From Solirubrobacter phytolaccae (GTDB lineage: Bacteria; Actinomycetota; Thermoleophilia; Solirubrobacterales; Solirubrobacteraceae): a DNA stretch of 64,000 bases. A program made the position numbers and the translations under genes. Position 1 is the stretch's first letter; each line of letters opens with the position of its first letter. Shown in pieces: positions 51,801 to 59,838 of this stretch. The stretch is from assembly GCF_027587195.1 (NCBI RefSeq), contig NZ_JAPDDP010000014.1, forward strand, positions 1 to 64,000, given 5' to 3'. The notes under the pieces were generated by a model that was not told the DNA's origin, searched no databases, and saw only the letters and a program-made list of their open reading frames with translations.

Positions 51801-53558
51801 TACACGGCCGCCACGGACAAGTGGGAAGGCATGGTCGGCACGGCCACCGTCACGGCCGCGCCGTCCGGCGAGGCGCCGTCGAAGGTCGACTTCACCGAGT
51901 ACCGCGTGAAGACCGGCGCGACCCAGGGTGACTGGGTCAAGGCCACGAACACGGCCGGGGCCAACCCGTTCGCGTCCGAGGTCACCGTCGAGGCCGAGGG
52001 CCAGCACACGGTCGAGTTCCGCTCGACCGACAAGGCCGGCAACGTGGAGGCCACCAAGTCGGTCGCGTTCGGCATCGACATCCCCGATCCGGGCTTCCCG
52101 ATCATCGAGGCGTTCGCCGATCCGGCCAGCGGCCAGGCTCCGCTGCTCACCCGCTTCACCGCTTCGGGCTATGACCCCGACGGTGGCACGCTGAGCTACA
52201 AGTGGGAGTTCGTGGACGGCAGCGTCATCGGGCGCGCCGCGACGCGGACCTACACCAAGCCGGGCACGTACACGGCGAAGGTCACGGCCACGGACGACGA
52301 GGGCGACTCGACCTCCAAGGAGGTCACGGTCACCGTGACGGCGCCGGGCGTGCAGCCCCCGACCGTCGAGCTCGGGTCCAACGTCACGGGCGGCGCGGCG
52401 GCGCTGAGCGTCAAGTTCACCGCCACCGGCAACGACCCCGACGGTGAGGAGGAAGACCTCCTCTACGCGTGGGACTTCGGCGACGGCTCGATGGGCTCGT
52501 TCGAGCAGAACCCGACGCACACGTACGTGGCGAAGGGCACCTACACCGCCAAGGTGACGGTGAGCGACGGCAGCGGCGCGACCGCGTCCAAGACGGTGGT
52601 CATCACCGTCACGGACACCCCGGGCAACGCCGCTCCGGTGATCGACGGCATCGGCAAGCTCAGCCCGCACGGGAACCCGATGCAGCTGCAGCTCACGGTG
52701 CAGGCGCACGATCCCGAGAACGACAAGCTCACGTTCACGTGGGACTTCGACGATCAGACGAGCGCCACGGGCGCCGACGTGACGCACACCTGGACGACCG
52801 CCGGCACGTACAACGTGAAGGTGACCGCGTCCGACGGCAAGGGCGGCACGGCGACGCGCACGGAGACGGTGACGGTGTCGCCGGCGGCCAACGTGCTGCC
52901 GACGGTGACCATCGCCGCGGACCCGACCCAGGGCTCGGCGCCGCTGCCGGTCCAGTTCTCGGCCAACCCCGACGACCCGGACGGCGACAGGCGCAACCTG
53001 CTCTACGTCTGGGCGTTCGGCGACGGCTCTTTCTCGGCCGAGCAGAACCCGCTGCACACCTACACGCTTCCGGGCGTGCACACCGCGACGCTGACGGTCA
53101 CCGACGCGCGCGGCGGCAAGACCACCAAGTCGGTCCAGATCACGGTCTCCTCGGTCCAGGGCGGTCCCGCCCCGGCGCCGAAGGGCCCGGACGCGGCCCC
53201 GACTCAGGCGCCGTGGTTCGGCGTCAGCGAGCCGGTCAAGACCTCGGTCGCCGGATTCGCCAAGAGCGGCCTGTCGGTCAAGGTCACCGCTACGGAGGCC
53301 ATGACCGGCTCCGCCAAGCTCGTCGTCTCGAGCAAGGTCGCCAAGGCCCTCGGCCTGAAGTCGACCACGCTCGCCACCGCGTCCGTGAAGTTCACGAGCG
53401 CCGGCAGCAAGACGGTGAAGTTCAAGGTCAGCAAGACCGTCAAGAAGGCCCTCGCGAAGGCCAAGGGGTCCGTGAAGGTCACGCTCGCGGTGAGCCTCAA
53501 GGCTCAGGGTGAGTCCGCGAAGAGCTCGACGCGGAGCGTCACGCTCACGCGCCGATAG
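45870..53558 (+). CDS. Giant secreted protein A: ThuA / sugar dehydrogenase-like propeller / Ig-like / ConA-like / nested cupredoxin / PKD
   Basis: 2562 aa. Order: signal peptide (1-36), ThuA-like domain (40-305), glucose/sorbosone-dehydrogenase-like beta-propeller (330-845), two OmpL47-type Ig-like repeats (853-1040), concanavalin-like module (1044-1285), Ig-like repeat (1291-1395), second concanavalin-like module (1401-1645), two Ig-like repeats (1647-1850), one Ig-like repeat interrupted by a cupredoxin (1890-1998) and resuming at 2005, four PKD domains (2075-2430) and a C-terminal module (2432-2562). Copper ligands H1928, C1972, H1975, M1988 are complete. It probably binds and oxidises a polysaccharide or sugar outside the cell. 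No sorting signal or C-terminal anchor. Strong ribosome site; own promoter and terminator. Confidence 0.92.
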   Translation: MVNRGPFGMPVRRVALLCAALATVFAMLVPALASAQDTKRVLVYTGTTGFRHTDAINNGRPVVVSAIQAAGYTVDWEDCTNNGGGATNCDNADKNPRIFTDANLARYDAVVLLNSSAGPPGPLWSDAQKASIIKYVQNGGGIAAVHNASDMGTTAETWNWWDGNNGNSVIGATMAGHAATSTTNIGQIQVADHNHLSSKDLPDQYGFGDEHYNFRRNVRGTHHVLATIDERTYTPGGNAMGQDHPITWCKLYDGDNINDNTGTPKSYTDGRTWVTSMGHFGSQYTENGGNNNLIKTIVGGVRWAAGEGRKSDCSGTVWSSYTREVVVADANNPIGIDVAKDGKIYWSEIGNPISLESTGYIKMYDPTKPAGNKTTVASILTRADHGNSEDGVLGMSLQPGFDLTDPTKRNLFVYYSPRNAAWPMSGSQQVVGYNQISRFTLTADGTAAVPGSERVILRVPKAKISGSPAGCAGCPSTDGPGHVGGAGLDFDSAGNLYLGVGDDVAPGGGGHNNYAPMDFRAKERWDARKTSQNSADLRGKILRITPKLGDIPADAEPVVDSTYAIPTGNLFPVGTAKTRPEIYAMGFRQPFTVHTDPANPGTVGMGEYCHDNSANGANRSPAGTCEWNLVSKAGNHGWPFCVGNNSTANTMFKWNYATNATTGQQYDCNATSLPSDIRYAPAGQTAVEPTFDGLDTLPGPVEKATIWKKYSGAADGQSAADFGNLDAGGMQPITGPIYRYPEGTAGQGAFPRYYDGSWLINNRGADNGFWKEVKLRKDNNQMLRVSDWLPYNGGVNPSGANSSLVIGTQFGDDGNLYMARYSVGCCRAQTNASQQNQIVKISFNVQDECITDTNAPNTSADVTGQAYPDTPNTYVNTAKVKLAATDSGCAGVKGIEYRQQGSTEWLPYSAELTFEEGKTYNLEYRATDRKDNVSAVKTSTFTILKINDTTAPATSAATTGNKDQRDYFVGSATFTVTATDSEVGGSGVQTVEYRVNGGAWTPYLNPVAFNTAGNYTVDYRATDKVNNTSAVKSATFRILAGAGCTQAKSDEFDGTALGSQWQRHTRNGGSPASAFTFSNGQLHMPTADFELDAAAAATSVGPVNFIGQDLNSLGTAWNVETEFTVKYTGGWQNTGLIVWNGDNNFFRASITHSLSGGEIYTELSKDNPSTTEGARSQAGGNVTIAPNKNDAITIRMRMERVNGANTVNAQYRVMAPAAIASANWVNFGNVSGFLDLNPSSGARRDAAGSRIGIITQSNFPGTTGNNPYTGTPGTVDVNYFRVTPDPMSCETVAPATTATLDPAAPTTGDTYDRAVKVNFSATDTGTNAAGVEKTEYRITTNGVAGEWTTKSNSANESPFVNQITVSSNGTNLVEFRSTDKAANTEETKSVTFKLNLPVCDRSDEFDGTEILPRWLRHTRNGGTPTTGPLAPTVSGGQLHLPTNDLEIDAADVNTSVGPINFLGQDLASLGNNWTVETQFTAQYRGGWQNIGLVVWNGDNNFIRSTLSHSLSSSAIYVESSKDNPTTTEGSRATAGSNRNILATNTGPVTIKMRYRRVDGANTLQAHYQVIAPAAAANADWVAFPGAATFWDLNPSSGARRDAAGSRIGLIAQDNWPAGGTFPSNGNPAIAHVDYFRVTPDNCPVGADTTAPTTTATAAPTAPNGTAGWYTSDVNVTLAGNDGANGSGVDRIEYKVNGGAFATYTAPIALTTTGTHTIEYRSIDKNNNVEATKTTTVKVDKAAPTSTATLEPATGPYTGTVTLTLAATDQAAGSGVSKLEFQVNTASPFGALGAAKVANAALAWETYDPANKPKFTAPGVYSVDYRATDAAGNVEAAKAVTFTITAPNNDKTAPITTETLDPAAPGAGKTYSGPVKVKFSANDPTPGGPAAKTVEVEASGDRWTPAAVALNTNDKIQWNFSAENAVFPHDVWVNAPNAATQASPTQVTQFPVSPGGASVSKTFDQNGTWTFICKIHSFYTAATDKWEGMVGTATVTAAPSGEAPSKVDFTEYRVKTGATQGDWVKATNTAGANPFASEVTVEAEGQHTVEFRSTDKAGNVEATKSVAFGIDIPDPGFPIIEAFADPASGQAPLLTRFTASGYDPDGGTLSYKWEFVDGSVIGRAATRTYTKPGTYTAKVTATDDEGDSTSKEVTVTVTAPGVQPPTVELGSNVTGGAAALSVKFTATGNDPDGEEEDLLYAWDFGDGSMGSFEQNPTHTYVAKGTYTAKVTVSDGSGATASKTVVITVTDTPGNAAPVIDGIGKLSPHGNPMQLQLTVQAHDPENDKLTFTWDFDDQTSATGADVTHTWTTAGTYNVKVTASDGKGGTATRTETVTVSPAANVLPTVTIAADPTQGSAPLPVQFSANPDDPDGDRRNLLYVWAFGDGSFSAEQNPLHTYTLPGVHTATLTVTDARGGKTTKSVQITVSSVQGGPAPAPKGPDAAPTQAPWFGVSEPVKTSVAGFAKSGLSVKVTATEAMTGSAKLVVSSKVAKALGLKSTTLATASVKFTSAGSKTVKFKVSKTVKKALAKAKGSVKVTLAVSLKAQGESAKSSTRSVTLTRR

Positions 53559-53573
53559 GCACAGGCAGGGAAA

Positions 53574-53602
53574 GGCGGCCGCCCCTGGTCAGGGCGGCCG
53601 CC
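53574..53602 (+). terminator. Intrinsic terminator after giant gene A
   Basis: GGCGGCCGCCC and GGGCGGCCGCC form a perfect 11-bp stem around CTGGTCA, followed by TTCG. The same loop and stem core recur after giant gene B. Confidence 0.8.
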
Positions 53603-53693
53603 TTCGCGTGTTGGAGAGAGACCAAGCAATCGCGCTTGGCGCCGACGAAGTCGGCTGCCGCGTTCGATTGCCGGCATCAACAAGGGGAGAGGG

Positions 53694-56600
53694 ATGGCAC
53701 GGAAGTGGGTTGGTCTGGCTGTCGCGTTGGTGCTGCTCGGGGCGTTGGCCCCGGCCGCCGCGTCGGCGCAAACAGAGTCGGCGAAGGTCCTCATCTACTC
53801 GGGGACGACGGGCTACCGGCACGCGGGGACGAGTGAGGCGATCCAGCCCGCGGTGGTGGAGCTGATCCAGGCCAAGCTGCAGGCCGCCGGCATCGCCAGT
53901 GACTACCGGACGTGCAACGGGCACGGCACCGGCACGGGCACGATTCCAGGCTGCCGGAACACGACGGTCGGCAACCCCGCGATCTTCACCGGCGCGAACC
54001 TCGCCCAGTACGACGCGATCTTCTTCTGGCAGGCGTCTTCGCTGAACCGCGGCGACACGACCAGCCCGCAGCTGTTCAACACCGCCGAGCAGACCGCGAT
54101 CGAGGCGTTCGCGCGCGCCGGCGGCGGCATCGCGGCGATGCACGCCTCGGTCACGATGGGCGCCGGCGCGGTGACGTGGCCGTGGTGGGACGGCCCGGGC
54201 GACAGCGCGATCGGTGCGCTGATGCCGGGCCACTCCGCCACCGACGCCAACAACCTCGCGACGGTCGAGGTCTCCGACCGCCATCACCCGTCGACGAAGG
54301 ACCTCCCCGACAGCTACCGCTTCGGCGACGAGCACTACACGTTCTCCTCCAACGTGCGCGGCACGCACCACGTGCTGATGACGCTCGACGAGGAGAGCTA
54401 CACCGTCGGCAGCGGCGTGACCCGGATGGGCGCCGACCACCCGATCGCCTGGTGCCGGATCTACGAGGGCGCGCGCATCTGGAGCTCGAGCCTCGGGCAC
54501 TTCTCCGCCGCCTACCTCGAGAACGGTGGCGACAACAACCTGATCAAGCACCTGGTCGGCGGCGTGCGCTACGTCGCGGGCACGGCGGGCAAGGACTCCG
54601 ACTGCGGCGCCACGGTGTGGACGAACTTCTCGCGCACCGTCCTCGCGGACGACCTGCGCGGCGCGATCGGCATGGACATCGCGCGCGACGGCAAGATCTA
54701 CTGGACCGAGATCGGCAACCAGGCGCTGAACTCCGAGGGCCGGCTGCGCCTGTACAACCCGGAGACGAAGGCGACGAGCACGCTGCTCACGCTGCAGACG
54801 CGCGCCGACCACGAGTCCTCCAACGACGGCGTGCTCGGCATGGCGCTGGACCCGAACTTCGCCACCAACCGGCAGCTGTACATCTACTACTCGCCGCGCA
54901 TCGACCCGGGCTGCAACAGCTGCCTCGTGGTCGGCCACAACCTGATCAGCCGCTTCACGCTGAACGCCGCCGGCACGGCGGTCGTGACCGGGTCCGAGGT
55001 GGAGATCCTGCGCGTGCCGAAGGTCAAGGTCGGCAACGACAACCGCGACGGCGTCGCCGGGCAGAACACCTACGGCACGCACGTCGGCGGCGGCACGCTG
55101 AGCTTCGACTCGCAGGGCAACCTCTACATCGGCACCGGCGACGACGCCGATCCGTTCGGCCAGGGCGGCAACGGCTACGCGCCGATGGACCAGCGCTACC
55201 CCGAGCGCTACGACGCGCGCAACACGTCGGCGAACACGAACGACCTGCGCGGCAAGGTCCTGCGCATCCGCCCGAAGCCCGAGGGCGGCTACGACATCCC
55301 GGCCGGCAACATGTTCCCGGTCGGCACCGCGAAGACGAAGCCCGAGATCTACGCGATGGGCTTCCGCAACCCGTTCACCGTGCAGGCCGACCCGGCGCAT
55401 CCGGGCACGGTCGTCGTCGGCGACTACGGTCCGGACGCGGCGACCAACTCGACGACGCGCGGCCCCGCCGGCATCATCGAGTGGAACCGCGTCACCAAGC
55501 CGGGCTTCTACGGCTGGCCGCTGTGCGCGGGTGACAACTCCGCGGCGAACTCCTACTTCCGCTACACGTTCCCGAGCGGCCCGTCCGGCGCGCGCTACGA
55601 CTGCGCCGGCGCGACCGTCCCGAACGACTCGCCGAACAACAGCGGGTTGACCGACCTCCCCGGCCCGGCCGTCGGCGCGGACGTCTGGCACAAGCGCACG
55701 GGCGACCACCCGGCGCGGTTCGCGATCCCGACCCGCTCGAGCCCGCAGGAGTCGATCACGGGCCCGATCTACAAGTTCGACGCGGCGAACCCGTCGGACA
55801 CGAAGTGGCCCGCGTACTACGACGGCGCCTGGTTCATCCTCGACCGCGCGCAGAACTGGTGGCGCGAGGCGCGCGTGAAGGACGACGGCTCGAGCCTGCT
55901 GCGCGTGAACGGCCTGTTCGGCTCGACCCAGTTCGGCGGGCCCAGCCACTCGTACCCGATCCCGGTCAAGTTCGGGCCCGACGGCTCGCTCTACGTGGCC
56001 ACGTGGGATCACGACTGCTGCCGCGCGCAGCTCCCGGCCAGCGCGCCGGGCCGGCTGATGCGGATCGACTTCATCGGCGATCAGGTGGACACCACCGCGC
56101 CGGTGGTCACGCCCGCGGTGACGGGCGCGCAGAACCCGAGCGGCGCGTACCTCGGGCGCGCGACGCTCGCGCTCGCCGCGACCGACAGCTCCGGCGTCTC
56201 GCGCGTGGAGTACTCGCTCGACGGGACGGAGTGGACGCGCTACACCGACCCGGTCGCGTTCACCCAGCGCGGCACGTTCACGGTCCGCTTCCGCGCGACC
56301 GACCAGGCCGGCAACACGTCCGAGGTCCAGCAGTCGACGTTCACCGTCGTGGCCGGCGCGAGCTGCCTGCCCGCGCGCTCGGACGAGTTCGCCGGCACGT
56401 TGGACACGACGCGCTGGAGCTATCGCCACCCGACGACGCCCACGGGCACGCGTGCCCCGAGCGTGAGCGGCGGGAGCCTCGTGCTGCCGCTCGGCGCCTA
56501 CTCGCTGGACCTCACGCGTACCGGCCCGTCCGCGATCCTCGGCCAGCCGCTGCCCGACGGCGACTTCGAGGTCGTCACCAAGATCACGGCGCCCGGGCTG

Positions 56601-59600
56601 GGCGGCGACAACGGCGGCCAGGGCAGCACGTACGCCCAGGTCGGCCTGAAGATCTTCCAGACCAACGACAACTGGATCAAGGTCGCGCATACGCGCAACG
56701 CCGACGGCAACCCGACCGGCACGGTGGGCACGTACTTCGAGATCACCACCGAGTCGGCCGGGACGCGCGTGCTCGGCGCCCGCCAGGGCCTCGGCACGGG
56801 CAACCTGCCGACGTGGTGGATGCGCATCACGCGTCAGGGCAGCGTCGTCCGCGGCGCGTACTCGCTGACCGACCCCGACGGCGGGGGCGGTGGCGCGAGC
56901 TGGGTCGAGATGGGCGTCAACGCCAACCTCGACACGCTGCTGCCGACGAGCGCCGGTCCGCGTTACCTCTCGCTCTACGGTGGCAACGGGTCGAGCTCGG
57001 CGAGCTTCGACTACGTGCGCTTGACCCCGGACGTGCCGACGGACCAGTCGGCGCCGGTGAGCACCCACACGGTCTCCGCAGCCGACGGCGCCGCGGGCTG
57101 GCACCGCACCCCGGTCGACGTCTCCGTGAGCGCCGCCGACGACGGCGAGTGCGTCTCGGGCGTCGACAAGACCGAGTACCGGGTCGGCGCGGGCGCGTTC
57201 GCGACCTACACGGCGCCGATCAACCTGACGCAGGACGGCACGCACGTCGTCGAGTACCGCTCGGTCGACAAGGCCGGCAACGCCGAGACGGCGAAGGCGG
57301 TCACGGTCAAGCTCGACGCCACCGCGCCGGCCACGACCGCGACGACGAACCCGTCGGGCGCCGGTCCGCACCCCGGCCCGGTCACGCTGACGCTGGACGC
57401 CGCGGACGCGACGTCGGGCGTGGCGCTCACCGAGTACCGCGTCAACAACGGCGGCGCGTTCGCCGGCGCGGCCGCCGCGCGGCTCGCGGCGCCGGCGGAG
57501 TGGCAGGTGTACAGCGCGGCGAGCAAGCCGGCGTTCAGCGCGACCGGCACGTACGTCATCGAGTACCGCTCCAAGGATGCCGCCGGCAACGAGGAGGCGC
57601 CGAAGACGCTGTCGTTCACGGTCGGCACCCCGACCGGCGACGCGACCGCCCCGGTCACCAGCGCCACGCTGGACCCGGCGCAGCCCGGCCCCGGCCGCAC
57701 GTACCCGGGCCCGGTCACGGTGAAGTTCTCCGCGCTCGACGCGGCGCCGGCGAGCAACGTCGACGTCAACGCGAACGGCACGGTGTGGACGCCGTCGGCG
57801 GTCAACCTGAGCGCGGGCGACACGGTCACCTGGCGCTTCGGCGCCACGGCGGGCTCCGCGCACGACGTGTGGCTGGTCCCGCCGGGCGGCAACCCGAGCC
57901 CGACGGGCCCGGACCTGCTCAAGCTCTCGGAGATCGTGTTCCCGGGCGGCGAGCCCGTCTCGCGCGCGCTCACGCAGACCGGCACGTACACGTTCGTGTG
58001 CCGCCTGCACGCCGCGTTCAGCGGCGGCGCGTGGACCGGCATGGTCGGCACCGCGGCGGTGGCCACGGGCGCCGGCAGCGGCGTCGACTTCACCGAGTCC
58101 CGGGTCGACGGCGGCACGTGGGCGAAGGCCACGAACACGGCGGGCGCGAGCCCGTTCGCGTCGCAGCTGGCGGTCACCGCCGAGGGCGACCACAACGTCG
58201 AGTTCCGCTCGACCGACAAGGCGGGCAACGTCGAGGCCACCAAGTCCGTGGCCTTCGCGATCAAGGCGCCGGCGCCGGGCTTCCCGGTGATCGAGGCGTT
58301 CGCCGACCCGGCGACGGGCGCGGCGCCGCTGCCGGTGCGCTACTCGGCCTCGGGCTATGACCCCGACGACGGCACCCTCACCTACAAGTGGGCGTTCGCC
58401 GACGGCGTCGTGTTCGGGAAGACCGCCTCGCGCACGTACACCAAGCCCGGCACCTACACCGCGACCGTCACGGCCACCGACGACGAGGGCGACACCACCG
58501 AGCGCGAGGTCACGGTCACGGTGACCGGGCCGGGCGTGCTCCCGCCGACCGTCGAGGCGAGCTCGAACGTGACGGGCGGCGCCGCGCGGCTGAGCGTGGC
58601 GTTCACGGCGGCCGGCGCCGATCCGGACGGCGATCCCGCCCGGCTCACGTACGCGTGGGACTTCGGTGACGGGGCCACGTCGTTCGAGCAGAACCCGACG
58701 CACGTCTACGGCACGCCGGGCGTCTACGGCGCCAAGGTCACGGTCACCGACCCGGGCGGCGCCACGGCGACCAAGACGGTGACGATCACGGTCCTCGACG
58801 CGCCCGGCAACGGCGCGCCGACGATCGAGGACGCGGCCAGCGTGCCCGGGCCGAGCGGCGACCCGCTCCAGGTGCGCTTCACCGCGCACGCTACCGACCC
58901 GGACGGCGACCGGATCACGTACGAGTGGGACTTCGACGACGGCTCCGAGAAGGGCGCCGGCCCGGACGTCCTGCACGCGTACCCGCGGCCCGGGACCTAC
59001 GACGCGAAGGTGCGCGTGTTCGACGGCCTCGGCGCCGCGACCACGCGGACCGTCAAGGTCACGGTCGGCGGCGCGGCCAACGTCCCGCCGGCGGTCACGC
59101 TCGCGGCCGACCCGGTCCGCGGCACGGCACCGCTGCCGGTCACGTTCAGCTCGCGGATCGAGGACGCGGACGGGGACGTCAAGAACGCCCTGACGGTCTG
59201 GGCGTTCGGCGACGGCGGCTTCGCGGCCGGCGAGACCGCGGTCCACACGTACACGACGCCCGGCGTCCACACGGCGACGCTGACGGTGACCGACGAGCGC
59301 GGCGGCAAGACCACCAAGTCGGTCCAGATCACGGTCTCGGCCGCCCTGCCGAGCTCGCCGTCGGCGCCCAAGTACGCGGACGTCGCGCCCGCGCAGGCGC
59401 CGTGGTTCGGCGTCAGCGAGCCGGTGAAGACGTCGGTCAGCGGCTTCGCCAAGCGCGGGCTCACGGTCCGGGTCACGTGCACGGAGGCGATGACCGGCTC
59501 CGCGCAGCTGACCGTCTCGAGCAAGGTCGCCAAGGCCCTGGGCCTGAAGAAGACCACGCTCGTGAGCGCGCCCGTGCGGTGCGCGGCCGGCGCCAAGGCC

Positions 59601-59744
59601 GTGACGCTGAAGCCCTCGGCCGCGGTCAAGCGGGCGCTGGGCAAGGCGAAGGGCGCCGTGAAGGTCACGCTGGGCGTCTCGCTGCGGGCACGGGGTGAGG
59701 CGACCCAACGGTCGTCGCGCACCGTGACGTTCACGCGCGGATAG
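53694..59744 (+). CDS. Giant secreted protein B: paralogue of A with one ConA-like module
   Basis: 2016 aa. ATG 53694 with AAGGGGAG just upstream. Order: signal peptide (1-24, ASA-QT), ThuA-like (28-300), sugar-dehydrogenase-like propeller (320-790), Ig-like repeat (about 800-890), one concanavalin-like module (about 893-1115), Ig-like repeats, an Ig-like repeat interrupted by a cupredoxin (about 1355-1460), four PKD domains (about 1523-1885) and the same C-terminal module. Copper ligands H1390, C1436, H1439, M1450 are complete; the His-to-Met loop is longer than in plastocyanin. Compared with A it lacks one ConA-like module and has fewer Ig-like repeats. A tandem duplication followed by domain loss or gain explains the pair. 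Confidence 0.92.
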   Translation: MARKWVGLAVALVLLGALAPAAASAQTESAKVLIYSGTTGYRHAGTSEAIQPAVVELIQAKLQAAGIASDYRTCNGHGTGTGTIPGCRNTTVGNPAIFTGANLAQYDAIFFWQASSLNRGDTTSPQLFNTAEQTAIEAFARAGGGIAAMHASVTMGAGAVTWPWWDGPGDSAIGALMPGHSATDANNLATVEVSDRHHPSTKDLPDSYRFGDEHYTFSSNVRGTHHVLMTLDEESYTVGSGVTRMGADHPIAWCRIYEGARIWSSSLGHFSAAYLENGGDNNLIKHLVGGVRYVAGTAGKDSDCGATVWTNFSRTVLADDLRGAIGMDIARDGKIYWTEIGNQALNSEGRLRLYNPETKATSTLLTLQTRADHESSNDGVLGMALDPNFATNRQLYIYYSPRIDPGCNSCLVVGHNLISRFTLNAAGTAVVTGSEVEILRVPKVKVGNDNRDGVAGQNTYGTHVGGGTLSFDSQGNLYIGTGDDADPFGQGGNGYAPMDQRYPERYDARNTSANTNDLRGKVLRIRPKPEGGYDIPAGNMFPVGTAKTKPEIYAMGFRNPFTVQADPAHPGTVVVGDYGPDAATNSTTRGPAGIIEWNRVTKPGFYGWPLCAGDNSAANSYFRYTFPSGPSGARYDCAGATVPNDSPNNSGLTDLPGPAVGADVWHKRTGDHPARFAIPTRSSPQESITGPIYKFDAANPSDTKWPAYYDGAWFILDRAQNWWREARVKDDGSSLLRVNGLFGSTQFGGPSHSYPIPVKFGPDGSLYVATWDHDCCRAQLPASAPGRLMRIDFIGDQVDTTAPVVTPAVTGAQNPSGAYLGRATLALAATDSSGVSRVEYSLDGTEWTRYTDPVAFTQRGTFTVRFRATDQAGNTSEVQQSTFTVVAGASCLPARSDEFAGTLDTTRWSYRHPTTPTGTRAPSVSGGSLVLPLGAYSLDLTRTGPSAILGQPLPDGDFEVVTKITAPGLGGDNGGQGSTYAQVGLKIFQTNDNWIKVAHTRNADGNPTGTVGTYFEITTESAGTRVLGARQGLGTGNLPTWWMRITRQGSVVRGAYSLTDPDGGGGGASWVEMGVNANLDTLLPTSAGPRYLSLYGGNGSSSASFDYVRLTPDVPTDQSAPVSTHTVSAADGAAGWHRTPVDVSVSAADDGECVSGVDKTEYRVGAGAFATYTAPINLTQDGTHVVEYRSVDKAGNAETAKAVTVKLDATAPATTATTNPSGAGPHPGPVTLTLDAADATSGVALTEYRVNNGGAFAGAAAARLAAPAEWQVYSAASKPAFSATGTYVIEYRSKDAAGNEEAPKTLSFTVGTPTGDATAPVTSATLDPAQPGPGRTYPGPVTVKFSALDAAPASNVDVNANGTVWTPSAVNLSAGDTVTWRFGATAGSAHDVWLVPPGGNPSPTGPDLLKLSEIVFPGGEPVSRALTQTGTYTFVCRLHAAFSGGAWTGMVGTAAVATGAGSGVDFTESRVDGGTWAKATNTAGASPFASQLAVTAEGDHNVEFRSTDKAGNVEATKSVAFAIKAPAPGFPVIEAFADPATGAAPLPVRYSASGYDPDDGTLTYKWAFADGVVFGKTASRTYTKPGTYTATVTATDDEGDTTEREVTVTVTGPGVLPPTVEASSNVTGGAARLSVAFTAAGADPDGDPARLTYAWDFGDGATSFEQNPTHVYGTPGVYGAKVTVTDPGGATATKTVTITVLDAPGNGAPTIEDAASVPGPSGDPLQVRFTAHATDPDGDRITYEWDFDDGSEKGAGPDVLHAYPRPGTYDAKVRVFDGLGAATTRTVKVTVGGAANVPPAVTLAADPVRGTAPLPVTFSSRIEDADGDVKNALTVWAFGDGGFAAGETAVHTYTTPGVHTATLTVTDERGGKTTKSVQITVSAALPSSPSAPKYADVAPAQAPWFGVSEPVKTSVSGFAKRGLTVRVTCTEAMTGSAQLTVSSKVAKALGLKKTTLVSAPVRCAAGAKAVTLKPSAAVKRALGKAKGAVKVTLGVSLRARGEATQRSSRTVTFTRG

Positions 59745-59770
59745 CCGACCCGAGGCACGCCGGGTCCCGA

Positions 59771-59806
59771 GCGGCCGCCCCTGGTCAGGGCGGCCGCTTT
59801 GCTTGT
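59771..59806 (+). terminator. Intrinsic terminator after giant gene B
   Basis: GCGGCCGCCC and GGGCGGCCGC pair as a 10-bp stem around CTGGTCA, followed by TTTGCTTGT. It shares stem core and loop with the terminator of gene A, so it was duplicated with the gene. Confidence 0.85.
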
Positions 59807-59838
59807 CACAGGTGCTGTTGCCAGACGGGATGCGGCGG

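Noticed and set aside
46203-53081. 2292-codon open frame on the minus strand
   Set aside because: Antisense shadow of giant gene A: rich in Arg, Val, Asp, Gly and Ala with no domain, explained by high-GC codon bias in the real gene.
48420-53150. Repeats in the giant genes as a CRISPR or satellite array
   Set aside because: Periodicity comes from Ig-like and PKD protein domains; units are long, diverged and in frame.
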